Of a DNA stretch of 64,000 bases, positions 36,101-44,900 are shown one piece after another. Under the pieces are notes generated by a model, which saw nothing but the letters and a program-made list of their open reading frames with translations, was not told the origin of the DNA and did not search any database. Position 1 is the stretch's first letter; the number at the start of each line of letters is the position of its first letter. The position numbers and the translations under genes are program-made. Source of the stretch: Acidobacteriota bacterium (GTDB lineage Bacteria; Acidobacteriota; Terriglobia; Terriglobales; Acidobacteriaceae); assembly GCA_013289795.1 (NCBI GenBank), contig JABCZH010000008.1, positions 215,520 through 279,519 of the forward strand, given 5' to 3'.

Positions 36101-36306
36101 TTCTCATGACATCGCTGGCGACCCTGTTGGGCATGCTTCCGATGGCGCTGGGCATCGAGACTGGCAGCGAGCAATACGCTCCCCTGGCCCGTGCCGTGAT
36201 TGGCGGTCTGGCGGTTTCGGTCGTGGTGACGGTCTTCCTGGTGCCGGCGGTTTATCTCATGGTTCACGGAAAAGAAGAAGATCAGCGGGAGGAACAGTCT
36301 GCATGA
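33139..36306 (+). CDS. RND efflux inner-membrane permease (HAE1/AcrB-type)
   Basis: A 1055-residue permease with the normal twelve-helix layout and two large periplasmic loops. Proton-relay aspartates are present in helix 4 (D398, D399 in SRLIDDSVVVLENI). Helix 10 reads GIVVSNSILIVEFA, where the lysine of AcrB (AKNAILIVEF, K940) is serine at about residue 954. The downstream arginine region RLRPILMTSLATLLGMLPMAL is intact. Substrate cannot be inferred; the family exports drugs, bile-like compounds or metals. It is coupled at both ends: its start overlaps the adaptor stop and its stop overlaps the TolC start. Confidence 0.93.
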   Translation: MPRFALKYPFFIIMVCLVVAVVGVTTVARMPVDLFPQIKIPVVVVATFYAGMPPEQIEADITDTFERFFTLGSNIDHIESRSLTGVSLIKIYFKPGTDANAALSNIANLAMADLRRLPQGTLPPVVLKFDASSLPVCLVTLKGQGLDETRLKDLAQFQVRNQIANVPGASVPQPFGGRYRQIMVYVDPVKLEAHQLSLMDVVHAVNESNLILPAGDVRIGPKDFNIYANAQLPNTEEINRIPLKTVGNASVMVADVGEARDSGTIQTNIVRIDGQQSVYIPILKQGGDSNTITIVNGIKAAIADLVDIPKSLKTAVVFDQSIFVKSAIKNVLKEGGIGLLLTAIMILVFLGSPRATFAVLLSIPLSALVCFLIMNAMGGSINVMLLSGLALAFSRLIDDSVVVLENIFRYMEIGETPRVAAEKGGMEVSLAVLAATSTTSIVFFPVTFFYGVSRYLFIDLALGVVLSIFASYIFAMTVVPLYCANFIHLEDVEEEIEHEAEHKPASQSLFHRFLGRFNEAFHKLLERYEHWVTRALARPGRTVALILGGIAVVLIGFFPFVGTAYFPRTDPGQFVINVKAPSGSRLEVSNQYIARVEQDIRQVIAPDDLGMIVSNIGITPDLSAMYTSNSSMDTAFVQVSLKEDHSVGSYEYMRRVRRKLSEDLPELYTYFQAGGLVDSVINLGLPAPIDVQVRGNDLNGAYAIATDIARQIRSQKGVSSVLIPQDLLYPGLQLNIDRERSSLIGLSPKQVVDNVITALTSNGMIEPSYWIDPKTGNNYMLTVQYFDKQIQNMSMEDFKQIPLRAANISNYTPLQSVADIKPINTPTEVDHYQLQRVIDVYVMPSTEALGVVNGDVHKIVSHLKLPENMRVSVLGSVVGMQESFTRFSIGLVLAIVLVYLILMSQFTSFIDPLIILMAIPPGLAGVVLTLWLTHSTFNIMSLMGVIMMTGIVVSNSILIVEFARQLRKEDFSLQEALVRACKIRLRPILMTSLATLLGMLPMALGIETGSEQYAPLARAVIGGLAVSVVVTVFLVPAVYLMVHGKEEDQREEQSA

Positions 36307-37694
36307 AGAGGAAATGGGTGTCTCTAGCGGGCGGTCTCGCAGTGGCGACACTGTGCTTCGCGCAATCAACCTTGGTTTTGCAGAACCCGGCGGATCCGCC
36401 GCTGGGTGCATCTTCCGTCGCCACAGCGAGCCCACAGGGCATTTCTGGGCCGCAGAATCCGCAGCCCTCCTCGATTTCGTCGCGTCTCGCGGTGAAAGAT
36501 GCCGAAGCCATCGCCCTCAGGAATAACCCCGCGATTTCCGTGGCCCGCCTGGAAGCGCTGGCGACGCAACAAGTCACACGCGAAGTTCGATCGAACCTTT
36601 GGCCGCAAGCCTACGCTGACTTTACGGGAGTCGATTCCCGCAACGACAGCCGAATCAGTGCCGGGGCAATCAACAATCCCCAGATCTTTCCCCGTGCCGC
36701 TGCCGGAACCACGGTGACCCAATTGATCACCGATTTCGGCCACACCACCAATCTGGTCGCGAGCGCTCGTCTGCACGCGAAGGCCGAGGACCAGAATGCG
36801 ATCGCGACCAAAGAACACGTGCTGTTGGCGGTCGATCAGGCCTTCTACGGCTCACTCCAGACCCACGCCGTTCTCCGGGTGGCGGAGCAGACTGTGGCTT
36901 CTCGTCAATTGTTGGCCGATCAGGTCAGGGCGCTCACAAAAAGCAAGCTGAAATCCGACCTTGATCTTAGCTTCGCCAATGTGAATCTCGCCCAAGCCAA
37001 GCTTCTGTACCTCGATGCGCTGAACAACGACAAGTCCGCCATGGCGAACCTTTCGGCAATCCTGGGATACTCCACGCTAGAAAACTATGAGCTTGTGGAG
37101 GATGCCGAACCGCTGATGCCGCCGCCTGGTGATATCGATCAGCTCATCGCCGAGGCCTTCAGCGTGCGTCCGGAGATTCTCAGTCTGGAATTTGAGTCGC
37201 AGTCTGCGGAACGGCTCCACCGCGCGGATCGGGACGAGTTATTGCCAACCATCAGCGCGCTGGGAGCGATCGGCGATGCGCCCTTCCGCGATGACCGCAT
37301 TCAGAGTTCATACGGCGCGGTGGGTGTGAACATCAGAGTGCCGATTTTCAATGGGTTCGTTTATACCGCCAAGGCTCGTGAAACTGATTTGCAGGCTCAG
37401 GCTGCGCTCAGGAGGTTGGCCGATCTCCGCAACCGGATTTCGCGAGACGTGCGTACCAGTTGGCTCAATGCCAACACGGCTTTTGACCGGGTGAGCGTCA
37501 ATCAGCAATTGTTGGCGCAGGCCAACCTGGCGCTGGACCTGGCCGAGACGCGCTACAAACTGGGATTGAGTTCCATCGTTGAGCTGAGTCAGGCGCAACT
37601 TCAGCAAACCCAGGCGGAGATCGGGAGCGCACAAGCAGGGTATGAGTATCGCCTCGCCTTGGCGGTGCTGCGTTATCAGACTTCTGGATTATGA
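36303..37694 (+). CDS. TolC-family outer-membrane efflux channel
   Basis: A 463-residue outer-membrane protein completing the tripartite pump. A signal peptide covers about residues 1-20 (LAGGLAVATLCFAQS). The two halves show the TolC repeat pattern: AEAIALRNNPAISVARLEALATQQ in the first half and EAFSVRPEILSLEFESQSAE then NLALDLAETRYKLGLSSIVELSQAQLQQTQAEI in the second. These helices form the periplasmic tunnel. The start at 36303 overlaps the permease stop (ATGA); the open frame upstream to 36078 lies inside the permease and is not real. The operon ends here; the next gene is convergent, 81 bases away. Confidence 0.92.
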   Translation: MKRKWVSLAGGLAVATLCFAQSTLVLQNPADPPLGASSVATASPQGISGPQNPQPSSISSRLAVKDAEAIALRNNPAISVARLEALATQQVTREVRSNLWPQAYADFTGVDSRNDSRISAGAINNPQIFPRAAAGTTVTQLITDFGHTTNLVASARLHAKAEDQNAIATKEHVLLAVDQAFYGSLQTHAVLRVAEQTVASRQLLADQVRALTKSKLKSDLDLSFANVNLAQAKLLYLDALNNDKSAMANLSAILGYSTLENYELVEDAEPLMPPPGDIDQLIAEAFSVRPEILSLEFESQSAERLHRADRDELLPTISALGAIGDAPFRDDRIQSSYGAVGVNIRVPIFNGFVYTAKARETDLQAQAALRRLADLRNRISRDVRTSWLNANTAFDRVSVNQQLLAQANLALDLAETRYKLGLSSIVELSQAQLQQTQAEIGSAQAGYEYRLALAVLRYQTSGL

Positions 37695-37775
37695 TCCAGC
37701 CAGAGAAAACGCCCCTAGGACTGGTTCTCCCGGGAGCGTCACCCTCCTGCGTCCTACACACCCTGCGAGGCCCGC

Positions 37776-38429
37776 TTATTGACGGCGGCCGTTGTGTTTA
37801 TCCCGGTAAATCTGGCGCGATTCGCGATTTTGCTGGCGGTTGACCTGGGCCTTCTCCTGGGGAGTCAGCTTGCCGCCGTTGGCGGCGCGGTCGTTGCGCA
37901 CTTCGTTATTGATCCCGGCTTCGTTTCTTTCCAGATGCGCGGTTTCACCGGCAGTCAATTGGCCGCTCTTGATGCCTTGCGCAATTCGATCCTGCTGATT
38001 CTCAGCGCGCTTGCCGACTTCGCTGGTCGGGTTGGTGTTCTGTGTGGCCTCGTTGTGCTTGTCCTGATAAATCTGATTGGAAAGCTGGTTCTGCTGCTGG
38101 TTCAGGGTGGCTTTGTCGGCGCCGGTCAGATGACCGTCGTCGAGCTTACGCATGTCGTGTTCTTCCTGGTTGAGTTTCGACTCCTTGTTCTCCAGGTTGG
38201 CAGTTTCGCCGGCCGTAAGCTGGCCGCTTTGCACGCCGTTGGCAATTCGGTCCTGCTGATTTTCCTTGCGCTGATTGATGGTCCGGCCGGTGACATCGCC
38301 AGCAGCGGACGCGGAGGCGGCGGGCGTGGAGGCCGTGGCCGCGCCCTGCGCCGATGTGGTTGTTTGCGCCATCATCGGCAGCCCGAAGACTGCCAGGGCT
38401 GTGCTCAAGAATGCGATCTTAATCTTCAT
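37776..38429 (-). CDS. Secreted protein with two copies of a Gln/Asn-rich repeat
   Basis: A 217-residue exported protein with a signal peptide (IKIAFLSTALAVFGLPMMAQ). Two homologous units of about 70 residues follow. Each has the order NQQDRIA.G..SGQLTAGETA.LE..E..., then a second part with LT...KA.....NQ.S..IY.DKHN. The pattern is known from Acidobacteriota and some Betaproteobacteria as an uncharacterised secreted family; the repeated LT..E/K helices look like a helical, possibly calcium-independent EF-hand-like or coiled structure. Function is unknown. GAGGAG about eight bases before ATG 38429 fixes the start. Confidence 0.7.
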   Translation of the reverse strand: MKIKIAFLSTALAVFGLPMMAQTTTSAQGAATASTPAASASAAGDVTGRTINQRKENQQDRIANGVQSGQLTAGETANLENKESKLNQEEHDMRKLDDGHLTGADKATLNQQQNQLSNQIYQDKHNEATQNTNPTSEVGKRAENQQDRIAQGIKSGQLTAGETAHLERNEAGINNEVRNDRAANGGKLTPQEKAQVNRQQNRESRQIYRDKHNGRRQ

Positions 38430-38724
38430 GATGATTTCTCCTCGATACATGGTTTTGAATCTTGCTAGACGTCGTGGCCGCTCAAGAAAATGAAACCCAA
38501 AACGTCAAGAAATGTTGCGGCATTTGTATCTGCTTGGATCGGGTACAGAAGGGAGTTGTATTCGCCGGCAGCGCCGCTTGAAATTTTTACCTTAGGTGGA
38601 ACATTCTTTCCACTAGCGCCCACGTGTTGAAAGGCGCGCCTTTTCCGCAAACACCTTGAATCAATCACTTACGAAGTTTGGCAGACGCGCTGCTACCTCC
38701 TACAGACTGGCAAGGAGGCCAAAC
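38430..38724. other. Divergent intergenic region with two short palindromes
   Basis: This gap of 295 bases lies between the repeat protein and the PEGA protein and holds no credible gene. GTGGAA-N6-TTCCAC occurs at 38596-38613, and a perfect 14-base palindrome AAAGGCGCGCCTTT at 38630-38643. Either could be an operator for one of the divergent genes; no regulator can be named. Confidence 0.4.
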
Positions 38725-39384
38725 ATGCAAAACTTCCTCCAAAGGATAAATCCGTCACTATGGCTTTTGCTCTTTGCATTGCTTGTCAGCCCCGCGATCT
38801 ACGCTGCGAACGACGTGATGGGAGAAATTCAGTTCGAGGGCAAATCCCATGTCGAAAAGACTTCCGGGGTCTGGGTTGACGGCGAGTACGTCGGCTACCT
38901 GAAGGAACTCAAGGGATCGAAAAAGATTCTGCTGTTGCCGGGCGAACACGTAGTCACGGTGCGTCAGGATGGCTACCAGGATTTCACGGAGCGAGTTCTT
39001 CTCCAGCCCGGGCAGAAAGAAGTAGTTCGTGTGACCATGGAGAAAGCCGTTACCGGGCCGCTTCCGGTGGTGACGGCTACTGTCAAGATCGCTGTCAATC
39101 CATCGCGGGCCGCCGTTTTCCTGGACGGACTCTTCGTGGGACACGTAGGGGAGTTTATGGGTGCGGGTCGAGGAATGTTGGTTGCACCGGGAACCCATCA
39201 GATCAGAATTGCTCTGCCCGGCTATCAAACCTTTGAGACCGACATCGATCCGCTGGCTCATCAGAAGGTAGAAATCAAGACTGACTTGGTCAAGAACGAC
39301 GCGCCTCTAACTGAGCCCCTGGTCAAACCGGAAATTAGTGACGCGTCAGTAGCTGGGAGCGCAGTTGTGGCCCCAGCCCATTGA
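38725..39384 (+). CDS. Secreted or periplasmic PEGA-domain protein
   Basis: A 219-residue protein. A signal peptide (WLLLFALLVSPAIYAA) ends near residue 28. Two PEGA-type beta-sandwich units follow, about residues 45-105 (GVWVDGEYVGYLKELKGSKKILLLPGEHVVTVRQDGYQDFTERVLLQPGQ) and 115-190 (VKIAVNPSRAAVFLDGLFVGHV...LVAPGTHQIRIALPGYQTFETDI). PEGA domains are thought to bind surface polysaccharide or peptides and are often found in envelope proteins; the partner here is unknown. AAGGAGG seven bases before ATG 38725 fixes the start over the longer frame to 38656. The Ala/Val-rich tail shows no anchor. Confidence 0.85.
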   Translation: MQNFLQRINPSLWLLLFALLVSPAIYAANDVMGEIQFEGKSHVEKTSGVWVDGEYVGYLKELKGSKKILLLPGEHVVTVRQDGYQDFTERVLLQPGQKEVVRVTMEKAVTGPLPVVTATVKIAVNPSRAAVFLDGLFVGHVGEFMGAGRGMLVAPGTHQIRIALPGYQTFETDIDPLAHQKVEIKTDLVKNDAPLTEPLVKPEISDASVAGSAVVAPAH

Positions 39385-39480
39385 AGCGCCCACGGAACAT
39401 CGAACGCGGATCAAGCGATGCTTCCGGAAGTTGTGAAGGCGGTCTCATTACGCTAACATTGTGGCTACACTAACATCATT

Positions 39481-39500
39481 TCTGTGAACCATCTGTGAAC
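39481..39500 (+). repeat. Direct repeat TCTGTGAAC spaced by one helical turn
   Basis: TCTGTGAAC occurs at 39481-39489 and again at 39492-39500, 11 bases from start to start. It lies in the gap 39385-39653 upstream of the YXWGXW-like gene. The spacing suits a dimeric activator or repressor, but the gap shows no other clear signal. Confidence 0.3.
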
Positions 39501-39653
39501 TGGGTTCTGAATCCTGCGAAACAAAAGCGAGAGCGTAGGGTTTTGAACCTTGGACCTGGTTTTGCGACAGAAAAATCACGGTTCATCCACGCAACCCGCA
39601 GCAGCAAAGCAACACCGGGCAAGCGAAGGATGGGGCCGGTAAGAGGGACCACA

Positions 39654-40766
39654 ATGCATATCACCTCCTCCATTCGTTCTCTGTTGTTCGCAGTTATAGT
39701 GCTCACACTTGTAGTGCTCACCATGCCTACGGCTTCGGTCGCTCAGATCGGTATAGCGATCAGCATCGGGCCACCGGCTCTGCCCGTGTACGAACAGCCG
39801 CCTTGCCCGGCCGAGGGGTATCTCTGGACACCCGGCTATTGGGCTTACGACTACGACATCAGCGACTATTACTGGGTGCCCGGCACCTGGGTGCTGGCTC
39901 CGCAAGTCGGCTTTCTGTGGACCCCAGGCTGGTGGGGCTGGGGCGGCGGTGCATTTCTTTTCCATGAAGGTTATTGGGGGCCACACGTCGGCTTCTACGG
40001 CGGGATCAGTTATGGATTCGGTTACTTCGGCAACGGCTACGAAGGCGGGCGTTGGGACCACGACCATTTCTACTACAACCGCACCGTGAATAACGTCAAC
40101 GTTACGAACATTCACAACACTTACAACACCACGGTGATTAACAACACCACGGTGAACCGAGTCAGCTACAACGGCGGCAACGGCGGGATCTCAGCCCGCC
40201 CCACGTCGGAAGAAGAAAGGTTTGCAAACGATAGGCACATCGCGCCCATAGCGGCTCAAACTGAACATGCACAGGCTGCTCGCTCGAACCCGCAAATGCG
40301 TGCTTCGGTGAATCAGGGCAGACCGTCAATTGCGGCTACCCCCAGGCCGGGAGCATTTAACGATCGCGCAGCTGTACCGGCCAGGGAGGCAGGGGCACCG
40401 TATCGTGGCAACGCGCAGGCTGCTCGTCCGGAAAACAATGTGCCGAGGCCGCCAACCCCAAACGATGCGAAAGAGTTGCAACCGCACACCCGTCCTCCTG
40501 CTCCCAACACTGGGAACCCCAAGCTGGACCAGAAATACCAGCGGCAGCAGGACAAGATGGCCGCGCAGCAGGAACAGCAACACCAAAAGCTGGCCGCACA
40601 GCAGGAAAAGGAACACCAGCAATTGGCCCGCCAGAATGCCAACGAAGCCGCGAGGCAGCAAGTGGAACAGCGGCACCAGCAACAGACGCAACAGTTAGAA
40701 CAAAGGCACGTACAGCAGCAGCAGCAATTACAGGAAAAACAGCAGCGCGGCGGCGGACGTAAGTAG
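39654..40766 (+). CDS. Secreted YXWGXW-like protein with Gln-rich coiled-coil tail
   Basis: A 370-residue exported protein. A signal peptide (SLLFAVIVLTLVVLTMPTASVA) is followed by several W-x-PGxW units (GYLWTPGYW, YYWVPGTWV, GFLWTPGWWGWGGGAF) and Gly/Tyr-rich DNA-typical envelope sequence. A Asn/Thr-rich region (TVNNVNVTNIHNTYNTTVINNTT) follows, then a Pro-rich linker. The last 80 residues are dominated by Gln, His and Lys (QQEQQHQKLAAQQEKEHQQLAR...), predicting a coiled coil or low-complexity tail. YXWGXW proteins are found in many Gram-negative envelopes, function unknown. The start at ATG 39654 has GAGGGACC upstream; an upstream extension in the same frame is implausible. A strong terminator follows at 40807. 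Confidence 0.75.
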   Translation: MHITSSIRSLLFAVIVLTLVVLTMPTASVAQIGIAISIGPPALPVYEQPPCPAEGYLWTPGYWAYDYDISDYYWVPGTWVLAPQVGFLWTPGWWGWGGGAFLFHEGYWGPHVGFYGGISYGFGYFGNGYEGGRWDHDHFYYNRTVNNVNVTNIHNTYNTTVINNTTVNRVSYNGGNGGISARPTSEEERFANDRHIAPIAAQTEHAQAARSNPQMRASVNQGRPSIAATPRPGAFNDRAAVPAREAGAPYRGNAQAARPENNVPRPPTPNDAKELQPHTRPPAPNTGNPKLDQKYQRQQDKMAAQQEQQHQKLAAQQEKEHQQLARQNANEAARQQVEQRHQQQTQQLEQRHVQQQQQLQEKQQRGGGRK

Positions 40767-40806
40767 GACTGCCCGCGCGGCTGAATGCCGATCGAAGACA
40801 CGAAGA

Positions 40807-40844
40807 CACAGCTCCAGGCCATACTGCTGGAGCTGTGCCTTTTT
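40807..40844 (+). terminator. Strong intrinsic terminator of the YXWGXW-like gene
   Basis: Eleven perfect base pairs, CACAGCTCCAG (40807-40817) with CTGGAGCTGTG (40827-40837), surround a 9-base loop and are followed by CC and five T. It lies 40 bases after the stop at 40766 and before the convergent fdhE. The best terminator in the window. Confidence 0.85.
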
Positions 40845-40943
40845 CCTGCGCCTTGGGATGCGACCAAGGTGGGCCATACTCCAAACAATTCTCTCCAGCC
40901 CAAAGCCGCAAGCCAGCAGACGCTGACCAGGGACTGTTGTTGC

Positions 40944-41732
40944 TTACATTCCCAGCAGGTTGGGACGGAGTTTGACGTAGCCATGCTCTTGCGCCCAGAG
41001 GTCCAGTGGGACCGAGGCGAGTTCGTCCGCCAGAGGATCGGCCAAGCCATCTTTCGCAAAATCCACGGACTTGATGTAGGCGTGGCAGGCGTCGCAGCAC
41101 TCCACTCGAATATGAGAAAACTGCTCGGCCGTGTAGACCGGGAGTTTGGCTTGATCTTCCTGGCCGCATCCGGCACAGACGATGCGGCGGAATTCCCATT
41201 CGCACATGCAGAAACCACAAACCAGATTACGGCGTGCACCGTCGCCCCGTGGGCGCAAGACGCCGAGCGCTGATTTGCGATTGCAGAACGGACACAGCGA
41301 ATGGGTGTAGCCGTCGAGTTGCAAGCCCGCCCGGGAGCGGACTAATTCAGCGTAAGGCTGAAGAAAAGCGAGCGCGAGGAATTCTTCAGGTGCATCCGGT
41401 TCACCCCTGCTGGACCAGGAGTAGCTGAGCAGGTCCGGCCAGGAACCAGAGGATGAGCGCAGATCGCTCGCGACTTGCGCAAACCGCGCGGGTCCTTTCT
41501 CCTCCACCAGAGTGAGAAACCCCGGCAAGCTCGCGAGCAATTCTGGAGACTCCGGCAAGTCCGCTACTGACACTGGACCTTTCCTTGCGGAGGCTCGCTC
41601 CAACCGCTGACCGAGGTTTTCCTGGAAATGGGCTACATGGACGTAGAAGCCGAGGATTTCCGCCGCGAAGGAGTACTGGGTGGCGAGTTGTTCCGCCCGT
41701 CGGATACGCTGCTGCCAGGAAGTCTTAGCCAC
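40944..41732 (-). CDS. fdhE: Formate dehydrogenase accessory protein FdhE
   Basis: A 262-residue cytoplasmic accessory protein. FdhE binds Tat-targeted formate dehydrogenase and supports its maturation or activity. The C-terminal half has four CxxC pairs, CPFC, CGFC, CAGC and CDAC, forming the rubredoxin-like metal sites of FdhE. The flanking sequence (LDGYTHSLCPFCNRKSALG, CEWEFRRIVCAGCG, FSHIRVECCDACHAYIKSVDF) matches the family well. The N-terminal half is helical. The start codon at 41732 reads GTG and has no clear ribosome binding site, so the exact N-terminus is uncertain. It is divergent from fdnG across about 210 bases, the expected neighbourhood. Confidence 0.92.
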   Translation of the reverse strand: MAKTSWQQRIRRAEQLATQYSFAAEILGFYVHVAHFQENLGQRLERASARKGPVSVADLPESPELLASLPGFLTLVEEKGPARFAQVASDLRSSSGSWPDLLSYSWSSRGEPDAPEEFLALAFLQPYAELVRSRAGLQLDGYTHSLCPFCNRKSALGVLRPRGDGARRNLVCGFCMCEWEFRRIVCAGCGQEDQAKLPVYTAEQFSHIRVECCDACHAYIKSVDFAKDGLADPLADELASVPLDLWAQEHGYVKLRPNLLGM

Positions 41733-41841
41733 CGGGCGATTATGCGGCTTGGAGACGCGGCATGCAACTGGGCATCTCCGCGTACTCTGCGGATATTCTC
41801 CGCGACCTCCGCGATTTGAGATTTTGCGTTCGCCAACGCAG

Positions 41842-41871
41842 TTGACGGTGGCTGGGCCGCGGGATTATAGT
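41842..41871 (+). promoter_or_regulatory. Sigma70-type promoter of the fdnGHI operon
   Basis: TTGACG (41842-41847) and TATAGT (41866-41871) are 18 bases apart. The fdnG start is 69 bases downstream. It lies in the divergent region shared with fdhE; I see no FNR or NarL site that I would trust. Confidence 0.5.
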
Positions 41872-41940
41872 TTTCTGCAAATTCGTGCCCGTGTGTCGGT
41901 ATCTGGTGTAGGTTGCGATTAAAGCGGTCGGAGGATGCAC

Positions 41941-44900
41941 ATGGAACTCTCCCGCAGGACCTTCCTCAAGAGCGCACTCGTTGGAGGAGCAGGTATCTCT
42001 CTCCTGGGATTCGATCTGACTCCCGCGGTCGCGCAGCTTAAAGAACTCAAGATTGCGCGCGCCACCGAGACACGCTCCACCTGTCCTTACTGTTCCGTGA
42101 GCTGTGGCGTCCTTATTTACACGATCGGCGATAAAGCCAAGAACGTCACACCGCAGGTGATTCACGTTGAGGGCGATCCGGACCATCCCATCAATCGTGG
42201 CACGCTGTGTCCGAAGGGAGCCTCCCTCGAGCAGGACATCCTCAATCCGCGTCGGCTGCTGAAGCCGCAGGTGCGCCGTCCCGGCTCGGATCACTGGGAA
42301 GACATCGCCTGGGCGCAAGCCATTGACGAAATCGCTCACCGCGTGAAAAAGACCCGCGACGACACCTTCATTGAAAAAGACCCGCTCGGACGCACCGTGA
42401 ACCGCTGCGAGAGTATGGCCTGGATCGGCGGCTGCACTGACACCAACGAATTTAATTATCTGGTCGTCAAGACCATGCGCAGCCTGGGGCTCACCTATAT
42501 AGAAAACCAGGCCAGGGTTTGACACGGCCCCACGGTCTCAAGTTTGGGACCAACTTTTGGACGAGGGGCCATGACCAATGGCTGGATCGACATCAAGAAC
42601 ACCGACATGATGTTGATCATGGGCGGGAACCCCGCCGAGAACCACCCCTGCGGTTTCAAGTGGGCAATGGAGGCCAAGCGTAATCGTAATGCGAAGTTGA
42701 TCGTGGTCGATCCACGTTATACGCGCACGGCTTCCACCTCCGACCTCTTCCTTCAGATTCGCGCGGGATCGGATATCGCGTTCTTGGGCGGAGTTCTGCA
42801 CTACGCCATTGAGAACAATCGCGTTGCGAAAGAATATCTCGCGAACTATACCAACGCCGCCTTCGTCGTGAAGGAGGGCTTCAAGCTGCCCGAAGATGGT
42901 CTGTACTCCGGCTTTGACGCCGCTTCGCAGACCTACGACCGCTCCTCGTGGAATTACGAGGAAGGAAATGACGCTGGGGGCGCTGCGCCGTCGCATGCTG
43001 CTACGCCCGCAGCCGCCGCCCCCGGGGCGCCACCGCCGTTGCCCGGAATGCCTCCGAAAGTCGCCTATGACTTTACCTTGCAGCATCCGCGTTGCGTCTT
43101 TCAGTTGCTGAAGCAGCAGTACTCCCGCTACACGCCGGAGATGGTCGAGCGCATCACGGGCATTCCCAAAGACCAGTTCTTGAAAGCGGCCGACTTGTTC
43201 ACTTCCGTCCGCAAAGATGGCGACATGAAGAGAGTGGCCACCATCATCTACGCGGTGGGATGGACGCAACACACTTTCGGCACACAGATCATCCGTACCG
43301 CCGCAATGCTGCAGTTGCTGCTCGGCAACATCGGACGCGCCGGAGGCGGCGTCAACGCTCTGCGCGGCCACTCGAATATCCAGGGCGCGACAGATATGGC
43401 CGGAGTGTTCGACAGTCTGCCTGGTTACCTGAAAGTGCCGGCCCCGACCGACGTTGACTTGGCCACGTGGTTGAAACGCATCACGCCGACCGCATCCAAG
43501 CCCGCGCCATGGGATTCGTTTAACTACTACTCGAACACGCCGAAGTTTGCTGTCTCCTACTTGAAGACATTCTTCGGGGACGCAGCGAAAAAAGAAAATG
43601 ACTTCGCCTTCCACTACATGCCCAAGGTGGACCGCAACTACTCCTGGACCCAGCTCTGGGACAACATGTATCGCGGATCGGTGAAGGGAATGTTGGCGTT
43701 CGGCATGAACGGCGTTGCCATTGGGCCAGACTCACAGAAAAACATCGATGCGCTGAAGAAGGCCGACTTCCTGGTCGTAGGGGAGATTTATCCCGACGAG
43801 ACCAGCGAGTTCTGGAAGTCCCCGGGAATTACACCCGAGGAAATGAAGACCATCAACACCACCGTCTATCGCCTGCCGTGCGCGGGCTTCGCCGAGAAAG
43901 ACGGTTCGTTCACCAACTCGGCGCGCTGGCTGCAATGGAAGAACGCCGCAGTTCCGCCTCCGGGCGATTGCCGCCTTGATCAGGATATTGTCGCCCAGAT
44001 CTTTCTCAAAGTACGTGAACTCTACCAGAAAGAAGGCGGAAAGTTCCCCGATCCGATCCTGAATCTGACCTGGCCCTACGTGGATGCGCAGCATCCAGCC
44101 CTTGCGGATTTGGCCAAGGAGGTAAACGGCAAGGCGCTCGCTGACCTCACCGACCCCAAGACGCAGGTGACCATCAAGAAAGGTCAACAACTGCCGGGAT
44201 TCGCCTGGCTCAAAGACGACGGCACCACCTCCTGCGGAAACTGGATTTACTCCGGGAGTTGGACCGAAGCCGGAAACCTGCTTGCTCGCCGCGGCACCGA
44301 CGATCCCTCAGGCCTCGGCATCTACCAGAACTGGGGGTGGTCGTGGCCGGCCAATCGCCGCGTGCTTTACAACCGCGCCTCCTGCGATCCTTCGGGCAAG
44401 CCCTGGGATGCGACCCGCAGGCAAGTCTGGTGGAACGAGGATGCACAACTCTGGGTAGGCAACGATGTGCCCGACTTTAAACCGGACTCGCACCCGAAAG
44501 ATCACATGGGTCCGTTCATTATGACCGCCGAAGGAGTCGGCCGCTTATTTGCTCCTTTGGGTCTGTTTGCGGATGGTCCCTTTCCCGAACATTACGAGCC
44601 AATAGAGAGTCCAGTCGAAAACGCGTTGCACCCGAAACAGTCGAATAATCCCGTGGTCAAGAAGCTCAAGACGGCAGCCGACAAATACGCCACTCCGGGC
44701 GACGGCTTCAACATCATTTGCACGACCTACCGTCTCACCGAGCACTACCACTACTGGACCAAGAACAACCAGATGAACGTCCAGCTCATCCCTGAACCGT
44801 TCGTCGAGATTCCGGTGGAATTGGCGGCGGAGCTGGGGATCAAGGGCAACGACAAAGTGAAGGTCACCAGCGCGCGCAGCTACTATGTGGCCAAGGCCTT

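Noticed and set aside
36078..36302. N-terminal extension of the TolC gene
   Set aside because: It lies inside the RND permease; the coupled ATGA start at 36303 has a signal peptide.
41935..42522. fdnG as a pseudogene broken by a nonsense mutation
   Set aside because: The TGA is at the exact Sec position with a hairpin in place, and both sides are well conserved.
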